The notes under the pieces are model-generated. The model saw nothing but the letters and a program-made list of their open reading frames with translations. It did no database searches and was not told where the DNA came from. A DNA stretch of 32,905 nt from Clostridiales bacterium (GTDB lineage: Bacteria > Bacillota > Clostridia > Oscillospirales > Oscillospiraceae). Both the position numbers and the translations under genes were made by a program. The stretch's first letter is position 1, and each line of letters opens with the position of its first letter. Below, in pieces: positions 5,922 to 14,948 of the stretch. The DNA lies in assembly GCA_022786965.1 (NCBI GenBank), contig JALFXH010000048.1:1-32905 (forward strand), in the 5' to 3' direction.

Positions 5922-7123
5922 TGCCCTCCCCCGAACAGCACGCTTTGCTTTCGGCCAGCAGCGCCCATCGATGGCTGAACTGTCCGGGATCGGCGCGGCT
6001 TGCGGAGCAGTTCCCCAATCGGACAAGTCCCTATGCGGAAGCCGGCCGTGTGGCACACGCCATTGCCGAACTGAAAGCCCGGAAATACTTCCTGGAGCCC
6101 ATGAGCGCGCGTACTTACAACGCCCAGCTGAAAAAGCTGCGGGACAGCCCCCATTTCGATAAGAGCATGGACGAAAACACCGATACCTACCTGGAAGTGC
6201 TGAAGGAGACCGCCCTTTCCTTTGAAAAGGCCCCCTTTGTTGCACTGGAGACGCGGGTGGATTTTTCGGACTCTGTCCCGGAGGGGTTCGGCACAGCCGA
6301 CTGCATCATGATCGGGTCCGGCACCATCGTCATCATCGACTACAAAAACGGCGCCGGTGTTCCCGTTGAGGCGGAAGATAACTCCCAGATGAAGCTCTAT
6401 GCTTTGGGTGCCCTTCAGGTCTACGCCCCAATTTACGGCGACACCATTCAGCGGGCGGTGCTGAAGATCGTCCAGCCTAACGCTGGAGGTACCAAGACCT
6501 GGGAGACCACGGTACAGGCGCTCAAACTCTGGGCATTCAACACGGTGAAACCGATCGCCCGGATAGCCTACGATGGCAAGGGAGGATTCAGCGCCGGCGA
6601 CTGGTGTGGGTTCTGCCCGGCAAAAGCGCAGTGCTCTGCCCGGGCGCGGCAGATGCTGGAGATGGAGCCTATGGTTGGAGCAAAACCGCAGCGTTCCAGC
6701 GCCCCGGAGGGGCCCGGGAAAAACGCCCCAGCGCTATTGTCCGACGCAGAAGTCGGTGACATTTTGCGCCGTGCGCAGACACTGGCCGCCTGGGTAGAGG
6801 ATCTGAAAGAATACGCGCTGTCCGCCGCCCTTGCGGGCAGGGAGATCACTGGCTTCAAGGTTGTGGAGGGACGCGGATCCAGAGAATGGAACAACCAGGA
6901 CGCGGCTTTTCAGGCCCTGCAGCAGCGGGGTGTTGCGGAGGAGCTGCTGTGGGAACGCAAGCCCTGCAGTGTCGCCGGCTTGGAAAAGGCCCTTGGAAAA
7001 AAGGTATTTTCGGAAGCGGCGGAAGGCCTGGTGGTCAAAAAGCCCGGAAAGCCCGCCCTCGTTCCGGCTAGCGATAAGCGCCCGCCTTACAATGCCGCGG
7101 CCATCGCTTTTGGAGGAAAGTGA
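5921..7123 (+). CDS. DUF2800 nuclease, Cas4/RecB-like with Fe-S cysteines
   Basis: 400 residues. The PD-(D/E)XK motifs are visible: H46, D127 (GTADCIM), D140-Y-K142 (IIDYKNG) and Q156-x-K-x-Y160. C21 together with C229, C232 and C238 (WCGFC-x5-C) matches the split four-cysteine pattern of the Fe-S cluster in Cas4 and AddB. It should therefore be a DNA exonuclease acting in phage recombination or end processing. It is followed by the DUF2815 ssDNA-binding protein and the polymerase, a combination seen in many Firmicutes phages. The C-terminal 130 residues have no motif that I recognise. Strand polarity cannot be read from sequence. Confidence 0.88.
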   Translation: MPSPEQHALLSASSAHRWLNCPGSARLAEQFPNRTSPYAEAGRVAHAIAELKARKYFLEPMSARTYNAQLKKLRDSPHFDKSMDENTDTYLEVLKETALSFEKAPFVALETRVDFSDSVPEGFGTADCIMIGSGTIVIIDYKNGAGVPVEAEDNSQMKLYALGALQVYAPIYGDTIQRAVLKIVQPNAGGTKTWETTVQALKLWAFNTVKPIARIAYDGKGGFSAGDWCGFCPAKAQCSARARQMLEMEPMVGAKPQRSSAPEGPGKNAPALLSDAEVGDILRRAQTLAAWVEDLKEYALSAALAGREITGFKVVEGRGSREWNNQDAAFQALQQRGVAEELLWERKPCSVAGLEKALGKKVFSEAAEGLVVKKPGKPALVPASDKRPPYNAAAIAFGGK

Positions 7124-7518
7124 TGCGTACCATAGAGATACGGTATGGCGACTTTCGGGTGGTGTTGGATGCGGATGCACTTGACACATTGCCCAGGGCG
7201 AACATAAAAAAGCTTCTCAAATTAGCCTCCCGGGATTACCGGAACGAATCGGAACTGCGGAAGCTGCGTAGCATTCTGGAGGAAAACGCATCCGCCGCGG
7301 CTTCGGCCCACGCAAAAGCAAAAGAAGAGTTTACGGCAGGCTGGAAGTACGTCAATACAAAATCCCGCACAAAAGATGCGGTAGAGACCATGCAAGAGAA
7401 TAACCGGCTTCAAAATGCAGTAAAACGCACAAAAGCCGCATTAAACAAGACAAAAGCATTACTACAAATTTTTAATGAAATGGAGATTAACCAAAATGGC
7501 AGCAGTTACAATCAATGA
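7123..7518 (+). CDS. Hypothetical coiled-coil protein between nuclease and SSB
   Basis: 131 residues. The ATG at 7123 overlaps the preceding TGA and follows GGAGG by 6 nt. The N-terminus (TIEIRYGDFRVVLDADAL) is probably a small beta unit; the rest is a long Lys/Ala/Glu helix, likely coiled coil. Base use shifts toward A-rich at the 3' end. Its last 23 nt overlap the SSB gene. The gene lies within the recombination set, and its function is not recognised. Confidence 0.65.
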   Translation: MRTIEIRYGDFRVVLDADALDTLPRANIKKLLKLASRDYRNESELRKLRSILEENASAAASAHAKAKEEFTAGWKYVNTKSRTKDAVETMQENNRLQNAVKRTKAALNKTKALLQIFNEMEINQNGSSYNQ

Positions 7519-8164
7519 CGTTCGTTTTTCTTACCTGAATGTTTTCCAGGCGAAGGCCCCCCACAACAACCCCAACGGCGAGGCAAAGTTCTCCGTCACC
7601 ATCCTGGTGCCAAAGTCCAACACCCAGGCGAAAGCCATCATCGACCAGGCCATTGCGGCGGCCATCGATGCCGGTGCCAGCACCAAATGGAACAACGTCC
7701 GGCCGCCTCAGCCCGCAATCTGCGTCCACGATGGCGACGGCGTCCGCCCCAGTGACGGACAGGCCTTCGGCGAAGAATGTAAGGGCTGCTGGGTGTTCAC
7801 CGCATCCGCAAAGGCAGATCATCCTCCCTTTGTGGTTGATGCTCAGGTACAGCCTATCATCGACCCCACGAAGGTCTACTCCGGTATGTGGGGCAACGTA
7901 TCCGTTTCTTTCTTCGCATACAACAGCGCGGGAAAAAAAGGAATCGGCTGCGGCCTGAACGGGCTGCAGAAGACCCGGGACGGCGAGCCTTTGAGCGCCC
8001 GGGTAACCGCCCAGGACGCTTTCCAGCCGGTAGGCGCTGCTAATCCCGCAGCCGCAGCCTTCGGGGCGCCCCCCGCCTCTGGGTACAACGCGGCAATGCC
8101 CTCTCAGGCACCCTGGGGCGCCGCCGCTCCTCAGATCAACCCCTTTACTGGATACCCCATGTAA
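7496..8164 (+). CDS. DUF2815 single-stranded DNA-binding protein
   Basis: 222 residues matching the DUF2815 family (ssDNA-binding, OB-fold relatives of T7 gp2.5) along most of its length: FSYLNVFQAK near the start, then a KFSVTILVPKSN strand, the GCWVFTASAK segment and YSGMWGNVSVSFFAYN. The C-terminal 45 residues are a Pro/Ala/Gly-rich flexible tail. I chose the ATG at 7496, which follows GGAGATT; an in-frame ATG at 7475 lies within the previous gene. It should coat ssDNA for the adjacent polymerase, helicase and DUF2800 nuclease. Confidence 0.88.
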   Translation: MAAVTINDVRFSYLNVFQAKAPHNNPNGEAKFSVTILVPKSNTQAKAIIDQAIAAAIDAGASTKWNNVRPPQPAICVHDGDGVRPSDGQAFGEECKGCWVFTASAKADHPPFVVDAQVQPIIDPTKVYSGMWGNVSVSFFAYNSAGKKGIGCGLNGLQKTRDGEPLSARVTAQDAFQPVGAANPAAAAFGAPPASGYNAAMPSQAPWGAAAPQINPFTGYPM

Positions 8165-8167
8165 GCC

Positions 8168-10198
8168 ATGGACGCTGTACATCATTTGAGTATTGACATC
8201 GAGACGTACAGCGATGTGGACATCGGCAAGGCCGGGCTCTACAAATACGCGCAGAGCCCTGCCTTCCAGATCCTCCTGATCGCTTACAGCCTCGATGGCG
8301 GGCCTGTGGAGGTCATTGATCTGGCCAGCGGCGGCATGAGCAGCTGTATTCCGCTGTGGCTGATCAACGCCCTGAAGGACCCCGCATATATCAAGCACGC
8401 TTACAACGCGGCCTTTGAATGGTACTGCCTGTGCAGGCACTTTCGCTGGAACCCGGAAAAGGAGGGCGCGGCTTTCCTCCGCCAGTGGCGCTGCACCATG
8501 CTCCACGGACTGTACTGCGGCTATACCGCCGGGCTGGATGCCACAGGCAAAGCCCTGGGGCTTCCCCAGGATAAACAGAAGCTGGCCACAGGTAAAGCGC
8601 TGATCAAATATTTCTGCATCCCCTGCGCACCGTCAAAGACCAACGGCGGCCGCACAAGAAACCTTCCGCACCACGATCCCGGAAAGTGGGAGCTGTTCAA
8701 GGCCTACAACGCCCAGGATGTTGTGACAGAGATGGAGATCGAGCACCGCCTGTCCCGATTCCCAGTCCCGGAAGAAGTGCAGGCCCAGTGGGTCACGGAT
8801 CAGATTATCAACCTTCGGGGCGTTGCCGTTGACCGGGCCATGGTGGAGGGCGCGCTGGATCTGGATGCCGCCGTCCGGCAGGAGTACCTGCAGGAGGCAA
8901 TGCGGCTTTCCGGGCTGGATAACCCTAACAGTGTGGCGCAGCTGACCGCATGGCTCCAGGAGGAGACCGGGGAGGAGGTCGCGGATCTGCGGAAAACAAC
9001 CGTCTCCGACCTGCTGGGCAAGGACCTTTCCAGTGAATCCGCCCGCCGTATGCTGGAGATCCGGCAGGAGCTGGGCAAGACCAGCAACAAGAAATACAAC
9101 GCCCTGGAAGCAGCTGTATGCGCCGATGGACGTGTCCGGGGTCTGCTGCAATTCTATGGCGCCAACCGGACAGGGCGCTGGGCGGGGCGGATCGTGCAGC
9201 CACAGAATTTGCCCAGGACATACATTGACGGCGACTTGCTGCCGATGGCCCGGCAGCTGGTGGAGAGCCGGCAGCGGGGTGCCCTTCAGGTCATATTCGG
9301 CAGTGTGCCGGACACGCTGTCCCAGCTGATCCGTACCGCTTTTACGGCCAGCCCGGGGCATACCCTGGTAGATGCGGACTTCTCCGCCATCGAGGCCCGG
9401 GTGATCGCCTGGCTTGCCGGGGAAGAATGGGTGCTGGATGTATTCCGCACCCACGGGAAAATCTATGAGGCCACCGCCAGTCAGATGTTCAACATCCCTC
9501 TGGAACGAATCAAAAAAGGCAGCCCGGAGTACAGCTACCGCCAGAAGGGCAAAGTGGCCACGCTGGCGCTGGGGTATCAGGGCGGCACCGGGTCTCTTGT
9601 CAGTATGGGTGCGCTCCGCAACGGCTTGACGGAAGAGGAACTTCCGGACATCGTGGATCGCTGGCGCAACGCGAACCCCAATATCGTGAATTTCTGGTAC
9701 ACCGTGGATGCGGCGGCCAGGGAGGCTGTGAATACCGGAAGGTGTATCGGGCTCTGGGACGGGCGTCTGGCTTTTGCCAGGGAAAGCGACCCGGACAACG
9801 ACTTGGATTTCCTGACAATCCGGCTCCCCAGCGGGCGAAAATTGTACTATGCCAAGCCGCATATGGGCGTCAACCGTTTCGGTCAGCCGAGTCTGGGATA
9901 CTGGGGCATGAACCAGAAAACCAAGAAATGGGAGCGACTGGAGACCTACGGGGGGAAGCTGGTGGAGAACATCACCCAGGCCGTCGCCAGGGATTGCCTG
10001 GCCGAGGCCATCGACCGTCTGGAAGCGGCTGGCTATCCGGTGGTGTTCCATATCCACGACGAAGTGGTGATCGATGCCGGGCCGGACAAAGCAGATCTGG
10101 ATGACGTGATCCGTATCATGAGCCAGGTGCCATCCTGGGCCGGGGGGCTGCCTCTGAATGCCGACGGATGGGTCAATGATTTCTTCAAAAAGGACTGA
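8168..10198 (+). CDS. Phage family A DNA polymerase
   Basis: 676 residues. The N-terminal proofreading exonuclease starts with D10-x-E12 (SIDIETYSD). The polymerase domain shows motif A at 402-411 (DADFSAIEAR), motif B at 458-470 (RQKGKVATLALGY) and motif C at 628-632 (HIHDE, catalytic D631). There is no 5'-3' exonuclease domain, as is usual for phage replicative Pol I types. It begins 3 bp after the SSB stop and should be the phage's own replicative polymerase. Confidence 0.95.
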   Translation: MDAVHHLSIDIETYSDVDIGKAGLYKYAQSPAFQILLIAYSLDGGPVEVIDLASGGMSSCIPLWLINALKDPAYIKHAYNAAFEWYCLCRHFRWNPEKEGAAFLRQWRCTMLHGLYCGYTAGLDATGKALGLPQDKQKLATGKALIKYFCIPCAPSKTNGGRTRNLPHHDPGKWELFKAYNAQDVVTEMEIEHRLSRFPVPEEVQAQWVTDQIINLRGVAVDRAMVEGALDLDAAVRQEYLQEAMRLSGLDNPNSVAQLTAWLQEETGEEVADLRKTTVSDLLGKDLSSESARRMLEIRQELGKTSNKKYNALEAAVCADGRVRGLLQFYGANRTGRWAGRIVQPQNLPRTYIDGDLLPMARQLVESRQRGALQVIFGSVPDTLSQLIRTAFTASPGHTLVDADFSAIEARVIAWLAGEEWVLDVFRTHGKIYEATASQMFNIPLERIKKGSPEYSYRQKGKVATLALGYQGGTGSLVSMGALRNGLTEEELPDIVDRWRNANPNIVNFWYTVDAAAREAVNTGRCIGLWDGRLAFARESDPDNDLDFLTIRLPSGRKLYYAKPHMGVNRFGQPSLGYWGMNQKTKKWERLETYGGKLVENITQAVARDCLAEAIDRLEAAGYPVVFHIHDEVVIDAGPDKADLDDVIRIMSQVPSWAGGLPLNADGWVNDFFKKD

Positions 10199-10202
10199 GT
10201 TT

Positions 10203-10436
10203 ATGAAATATACGAGCGAACGATGCAACGGCATCAAGGCCGGATTCTGGTCTCCCCACAACAAGGAATCCGTGGTTCAGAAGCTGGGCGCAATCGAGAA
10301 AGACGCACCTGCTCTGATCGAAGCAATCTGTGATCAGTGCTGTCAGTTCCGGGGGTCAGATAAAGACCCTGAAACCGTGCCGGAGCGGCGTTGTGACCGG
10401 TGCCCCGTTACCACGCTCAGCGGATTGATTCAATAA
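10203..10436 (+). CDS. Small cysteine-rich phage protein
   Basis: 77 residues from the ATG at 10203, 4 bp after the polymerase stop; AAGGA lies just upstream. Three cysteine groups (SERC near the start, ICDQCC, and RRCDRCP) suggest a small zinc-binding fold. The middle (VVQKLGAIEKDAPALIEAIC) is helical. Small proteins of this kind commonly sit between the polymerase and VapE genes in related phages. The function is not known. Confidence 0.7.
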   Translation: MKYTSERCNGIKAGFWSPHNKESVVQKLGAIEKDAPALIEAICDQCCQFRGSDKDPETVPERRCDRCPVTTLSGLIQ

Positions 10437-10467
10437 ACCACCTACCCAGAAAATGGGGGAGAAGAAA

Positions 10468-12861
10468 ATGTTATACGACAGACAAATCACAATTACGGTC
10501 GGCGCAAGCCGGCGGGCGACACAGTGGCAGCCGCAGACGATGCTGCTGTCGGAACTGTACACGCGTCTCAGCGTGCCCGCCCGTGGGGCTGAATCTCTGG
10601 CGGAATATCTCCAGATGCCCAAGAGCCAGCAGGACGATCTAAAGGATGTGGGCGGTTTCGTCGCCGGCACTCTGAATGGCCCCCGCCGCAAAGCAGGGGC
10701 CGTGACTGGGCGTGACGTCCTGACGCTGGATCTGGATAATATCCCCGCCGGGGGGACGGATGATGTGCTGCGCCGGGTGGAAGCTCTGGGCTGCGGCTAC
10801 TGCGTATATTCCACACGAAAGCATATGCCTTCGGCACCCCGGCTGCGGGTGCTGCTGCCTCTGGACAGATCCTGCACAGCCGATGAATATGAACCCTGCG
10901 CCCGGCGTATGGCCGAGCTCATCGGAATGGAGCTGGCAGATCCGTCCACCTTTGAGGCCAGCCGTCTGATGTATTGGCCCAGCAGCTGCGCCGACGGGGA
11001 AGCCGTCTACCATTTCGCGGACAAGCCTATGCTGTCTGCCGACGGCCTGCTGGCCACCTATGCGGACTGGCGGGATTATACCTCGTGGCCAGCTGTGCCC
11101 GGCGCAATTGCACCGGCAAGATTGGCCGCAAGGCAGGGTGATCCTCTGACCAAAAACGGCGTTGTGGGAGCCTTCTGCCGGGTATACGATATTGAGGCGG
11201 CAATGGCGACGTTTCTTCCGGGGATCTATGAGCCCGTAGACGCGATGCCTGGGCGCTTCACCTTCACCGGCGGCTCCACCACTGGCGGCGCGGTGCTGTA
11301 CGACAACGGGAAATTCCTCTATTCCCACCATGCGACCGACCCCTGCGGAGGAAAGCTGGTAAACGCTTTCGACCTGGTGCGCATCCATAAGTTTGGCGAC
11401 AAGGACGATGAGGCGGCACCGGGGACCCCAACCAACCGGCTTCCCTCCTATACCGCCATGTGCGAGATGGCGGCCGGGGACAGTCAGGTCGCCGCGCTGC
11501 TGCTGGATGAGCGCTGGAAAAAAGCCCAGGACGCCTTCGGCCAGGAAGCGGCGGAAGAGGACGGCAGCTGGCGGCATCAGTTGGACACCAATTCTCAGGG
11601 CGCTCCGGAGAAGTCCATGAAGAACCTCCGCACGGCGCTGGAGCACGACCCCAAACTGCGGGGGAAACTGAAGCTGAACCTGTTCTCCGGGCGCATCGAT
11701 CTTGTGGGAGAGCTTCCCTGGAAGCGGCCCGGGGATTCCAAAACCTGGGGCGACGATGACGCGGCACAGCTGCGGATCTATTTGGAACCCTTCTTTGGAA
11801 AAACATCCAAGAATGACCTTCTGGACGCGGTGGCGGCCTGCGCCAGTGACCAGGCGTACCATCCGGTACGGGAGTACCTGAGCGGTCTGGAGTGGGATGG
11901 AGTGCCCCGACTGGACGGGCTGTTCGTCGATTATCTGGGGGCGGAGGATTCCCCCTATGTCCGGGCTGTGACCCGCAAGGCCTTTGTGGCAGCGGTAGCC
12001 AGAGTCATGCACCCCGGCTGCAAGTATGACACCATGCTGGTGCTGGTGGGCTCCCAGGGCCGCCATAAGTCCACGATCCTGGCGAAGATGGGCGGGGAGT
12101 GGTTCTCTGACAGCCTTCGGACATTCGGCGACAAGGACGCCATGGAGACAATACAGGGCACCTGGATCAATGAGGTGGCGGAGATGCAGGCTATGGCGAA
12201 GGCGGAGGTGGACGCCGTCAAAATGTTCCTCAGTAAGACGAACGACTACTACCGGGCAGCTTATGGCCGGTATACCGCCGATCGGCCGCGGCAGTGCGTC
12301 TTCTTCGGTACCACCAACAGCAAAGAGTGCCTGGTGGATCAGACTGGCAGCCGCCGGTTCTGGGTCATTGACATCGACCAGCAGCCCCGGAGTAAAAATG
12401 TATTTCAGGATCTGGATCAGGAACGGGATCAGCTGTGGGCCGAGGCTGCGGCCTATTGGCGGCTCAGGGAGCCCCTGTATCTGCCGCCGGAGCTGGAAGC
12501 GGTGGCGCGATCTGTGCAGGAGGCGCACCGGGCACGGCATCCGTGGGAGGGCATGATCGCGGACTATCTGGCCCAGGATATCCCCGCAGACTGGATGAAA
12601 TGGAGCCTGCAGCAGCGTCAAATGTGGCGCGGCGGGGGCATGAAATACGACGGTAAACTGGAGCCGAGGAGCCGGATCTGCGCCGCGGAGGTGTGGTGCG
12701 AGGTCCTGGGGAAGCCCCGCGGGGACATGCGCCAGCGGGATACCAGGGAGATCAACAGCCTGCTGGAACGGGCGGCGGATTGGAACTGTGTGGGCGTCCG
12801 GGACGCGGGAAAGCCTTATGGAAAGCAGCGCTGCTTTGAGAAAAAGGCGGCAACAGATTGA
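10468..12861 (+). CDS. Primase-helicase: PrimPol domain plus VapE helicase
   Basis: 797 residues. The N-terminal 240 resemble an archaeo-eukaryotic primase/PrimPol domain: metal motif D88-L-D90 (TLDLDN), a YSTRKH segment, LRVLLPLDR and SRLMYWPSS. The C-terminal half is a VapE-type superfamily 3 helicase: Walker A G528-T536 (GSQGRHKST), Walker B-like WINEVAEM (566-573), then FFGTTNSKECLVDQTGSRRFW. It should prime and unwind DNA for the family A polymerase. I chose the ATG at 10468, which follows GGGGGAGAAG; the ATG at 10453 lies before that site. It ends inside the repeat-rich candidate origin. Confidence 0.92.
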   Translation: MLYDRQITITVGASRRATQWQPQTMLLSELYTRLSVPARGAESLAEYLQMPKSQQDDLKDVGGFVAGTLNGPRRKAGAVTGRDVLTLDLDNIPAGGTDDVLRRVEALGCGYCVYSTRKHMPSAPRLRVLLPLDRSCTADEYEPCARRMAELIGMELADPSTFEASRLMYWPSSCADGEAVYHFADKPMLSADGLLATYADWRDYTSWPAVPGAIAPARLAARQGDPLTKNGVVGAFCRVYDIEAAMATFLPGIYEPVDAMPGRFTFTGGSTTGGAVLYDNGKFLYSHHATDPCGGKLVNAFDLVRIHKFGDKDDEAAPGTPTNRLPSYTAMCEMAAGDSQVAALLLDERWKKAQDAFGQEAAEEDGSWRHQLDTNSQGAPEKSMKNLRTALEHDPKLRGKLKLNLFSGRIDLVGELPWKRPGDSKTWGDDDAAQLRIYLEPFFGKTSKNDLLDAVAACASDQAYHPVREYLSGLEWDGVPRLDGLFVDYLGAEDSPYVRAVTRKAFVAAVARVMHPGCKYDTMLVLVGSQGRHKSTILAKMGGEWFSDSLRTFGDKDAMETIQGTWINEVAEMQAMAKAEVDAVKMFLSKTNDYYRAAYGRYTADRPRQCVFFGTTNSKECLVDQTGSRRFWVIDIDQQPRSKNVFQDLDQERDQLWAEAAAYWRLREPLYLPPELEAVARSVQEAHRARHPWEGMIADYLAQDIPADWMKWSLQQRQMWRGGGMKYDGKLEPRSRICAAEVWCEVLGKPRGDMRQRDTREINSLLERAADWNCVGVRDAGKPYGKQRCFEKKAATD

Positions 12862-13100
12862 CGGCAACAGTCTGAAAAATGGCAACAGATTGACGGCAAC
12901 AGTTTCAACAGTTTGCAAATAGAGTGTTGCCGCAAAAATCCTTAGAGCCGCAACGTTTTCAACAGACACAACAAAAGCAACACTTACTATTATAAATAAA
13001 AAATTAGAGGTATTAGAGACGTACACACACGCCTAATACGCCTAACGTATATGTGTGTTACGCGCGTTACGCGCGTATCGCGCGCGAGAACGCAGAAAGG
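12849..13100. other. Repeat-rich candidate replication origin
   Basis: This 248-bp gene-free stretch starts at the primase stop. A 23-bp repeat occurs at 12849-12871 and 12881-12903 (period 32), each copy carrying two GCAACAG cores; further CAACA cores follow to about 12982. Next come an A/T-rich segment (12982-13018), two ACGCCTAA copies with 9-bp period (13029, 13038) and two tandem GTTACGCGC copies (13057, 13066). Short iterons beside an A/T-rich part and the primase-helicase gene fit a replication origin. A regulatory region is the alternative. Confidence 0.55.
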
Positions 13101-13109
13101 AGCGCAGAA

Positions 13110-13292
13110 ATGACCGAGTGCGCAGCATGGTTGCAAGACTTTCTGGCAGATGGCTGGAAGCCTTGCGAGGCCGTCAGAGAGGCGGCATATGAGGCGGGTT
13201 TTTCCAAACGGGATTTACAGATCGCGAGAGCCGAATTAGGGGTCATCCCGGATTCCATAACAACCTGGCGGCTCCCGGAGGAACAGGCATGA
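13110..13292 (+). CDS. Small winged-helix-like protein
   Basis: 60 residues from the ATG at 13110, after AAAGGAG; the frame is open upstream to 13053 through repeat DNA, which I do not consider coding. The sequence, with WLQDFLADGWKPCEAVREAA, then GFSKRDLQIARAELGV and a closing TTWRLPEE, resembles the winged-helix module at the C-terminus of many phage and plasmid primase or RepA-type helicase proteins, here as a separate gene. It may bind the neighbouring repeats as an origin-recognition part (inference). It overlaps the next gene by ATGA. Confidence 0.7.
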   Translation: MTECAAWLQDFLADGWKPCEAVREAAYEAGFSKRDLQIARAELGVIPDSITTWRLPEEQA

Positions 13293-13585
13293 AAGAATCG
13301 ACCGTCGAAGCACGTCTCGTGAGGGAGGTCAAAAAGCGGGGCGGCCTGTGCTACAAGTTTACTTCGCCTGGGAACCCCGGGGTGCCGGATAGGATTGTCA
13401 TTCTTCCCGGCGGCATAACGGTCTATGTCGAGCTGAAAACCGAGATCGGCAGGCTGGCCAAGATCCAGAAATGGCAGATCGAAGAGCTGCGCAGGCGCGG
13501 GGCTGCCGTTCGGGTGCTGAAAGGAATGGAGCAGGTCATGGAATTTTTGGGGGAGGTGGACAAGGGTGAAATTCGTCCCGCATGA
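13289..13585 (+). CDS. VRR-NUC domain nuclease
   Basis: 98 residues forming a single VRR-NUC domain (PD-(D/E)XK superfamily): E7, D34 (PGVPDRIVI), E48-L-K50 (VYVELKTE) and Q60, in the usual order. Stand-alone VRR-NUC proteins of this size in phages act as structure-specific or Holliday-junction nucleases. It is coupled on both sides: the start overlaps the preceding stop, and the SNF2 gene starts 20 bp inside its 3' end. The two are commonly adjacent in Firmicutes phages and may act together on branched DNA. Confidence 0.9.
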   Translation: MKESTVEARLVREVKKRGGLCYKFTSPGNPGVPDRIVILPGGITVYVELKTEIGRLAKIQKWQIEELRRRGAAVRVLKGMEQVMEFLGEVDKGEIRPA

Positions 13586-14948
13586 TTATCAGCGGTACGC
13601 CATCAGCCGGATCGTATCAGACCCCGCGGTGGGCCTCTTCCTGGACATGGGACTTGGGAAAACGGTGATCACGTTGACTGCCGTTTACGTCCTGAAGTTC
13701 CAGCGCTGGGCGGTGTCCCGGTGCCTGGTGGTGGCGCCGAAGAAAGTGGCGGAAGCCACATGGAGCCGGGAGGCGGAAAAGTGGGACCATCTGCAGGATA
13801 TGCGGATCATCCCGGTGCTGGGCAGCGCGGCGGCACGTATCCGGGCGCTGAATACACCGGGGGATGTGTGGGTCATCAACCGGGAAAATATCCCCTGGCT
13901 GGTAGAGTATTACCGCAACGGGTGGCCCTTCGACATGGTGGTGCTGGATGAATCCTCCAGCTTCAAGAACCACAGCAGCAAACGGTTCAAAGCTCTCAAA
14001 ATGGTTCGGCACCTGATCAGCCGGATGGTGGAGCTGACAGGCACTCCGGCCCCCAATGGGCTGGAAGATCTCTGGGCGCAGATCTATCTTCTGGACGGCG
14101 GTGACCGGCTGGGCAAAACCATTTCCAGCTACCGGGAGGCGTTCTTCACCCAGGACGATTCCCACCCTGGGCAGATGTACCGGACATACTCCCCCCAAGC
14201 AGGGGCGGACACACGGATCAGAGCGGCGATCTCTGACATCTGCGTCAGCATGAAGGCGGAGGATTATCTGACCCTGCCGGATTACATCGAGGACATTGTG
14301 CCGGTGGTGCTGGATGACAAAGCCCGCAAGGCCTACGATAAGCTGGAACGGGAGATGCTGCTGGAGGTGGATGAACAGACAGTGACTGCCGGCAGCGCTG
14401 CGGTACTGAACGGCAAGCTGCTGCAGCTGTGCAGCGGCGCCGTGTATGACACCTCGGGCGGGGTCATGCAAGTCCACGACTGCAAGGTGGAGGCGTTTCT
14501 GGAAGTGATCGAGCAGCTGCACGGGGAGCACGCGCTGGTATTCTACTGGTTTCAGCACGAACGGGACAGGCTGCTGCAGGCACTGGAAAAGACCGGGAAA
14601 CAGGTCCAGGTGTACCAGGGACCGGAGCAGGAGCGGCAGTGGAACGCCGGTCAGATCGATGTGCTGCTGGCCCACCCCGCGTCCTGTGCTTATGGCTTGA
14701 ATTTGCAGCAGGGCGGTCACCACGAGGTTTGGTTCGGCTATCCAAACTGGGCGCTGGAACTGTACCAGCAGGCAAATGCCCGCCTGTACCGTCAGGGTCA
14801 GACCCAGCCGGTGATCTCCCATCTGCTGGTGGTGCAGGACGGCATGGACGAGGATGTGGTGGCGTCCCTTCACGACAAGGGCGATACCCAGGAGGCGCTG
14901 ATGACGGCGCTGAAGGCAAGAATACAGAAAGCGAGGAAAGCAAAATGA
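13566..14948 (+). CDS. SNF2-type DEAD/DEAH helicase
   Basis: 460 residues with a GTG start at 13566. The first RecA domain shows Walker A (LDMGLGKT, K32), motif II D128-E-S-S (VVLDESSSFKN) and motif III-like LTGTPAPNGLEDLW. The second domain shows ALVFYWFQHERDRLL, then LLAHPASCAYGLNLQQGG and QANARLYRQGQ, matching SNF2 motifs V and VI. It should translocate on dsDNA using ATP and likely remodels or displaces complexes during phage replication or recombination. Coupled to VRR-NUC upstream, it overlaps the next gene by ATGA. Confidence 0.92.
   Translation: MKFVPHDYQRYAISRIVSDPAVGLFLDMGLGKTVITLTAVYVLKFQRWAVSRCLVVAPKKVAEATWSREAEKWDHLQDMRIIPVLGSAAARIRALNTPGDVWVINRENIPWLVEYYRNGWPFDMVVLDESSSFKNHSSKRFKALKMVRHLISRMVELTGTPAPNGLEDLWAQIYLLDGGDRLGKTISSYREAFFTQDDSHPGQMYRTYSPQAGADTRIRAAISDICVSMKAEDYLTLPDYIEDIVPVVLDDKARKAYDKLEREMLLEVDEQTVTAGSAAVLNGKLLQLCSGAVYDTSGGVMQVHDCKVEAFLEVIEQLHGEHALVFYWFQHERDRLLQALEKTGKQVQVYQGPEQERQWNAGQIDVLLAHPASCAYGLNLQQGGHHEVWFGYPNWALELYQQANARLYRQGQTQPVISHLLVVQDGMDEDVVASLHDKGDTQEALMTALKARIQKARKAK

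Noticed and set aside
8633-10264. 543-codon open frame antisense to the DNA polymerase
   Set aside because: It arises from GC-biased codons of the real gene, which has all polymerase motifs; it has no plausible domain.
10639-13026. 795-codon open frame antisense to the primase-helicase
   Set aside because: It covers the repeats and the real gene in reverse, has a composition typical of shadow frames and no start signal.
13617-14873. 418-codon open frame antisense to the SNF2 helicase
   Set aside because: A shadow of a gene with clear helicase motifs.
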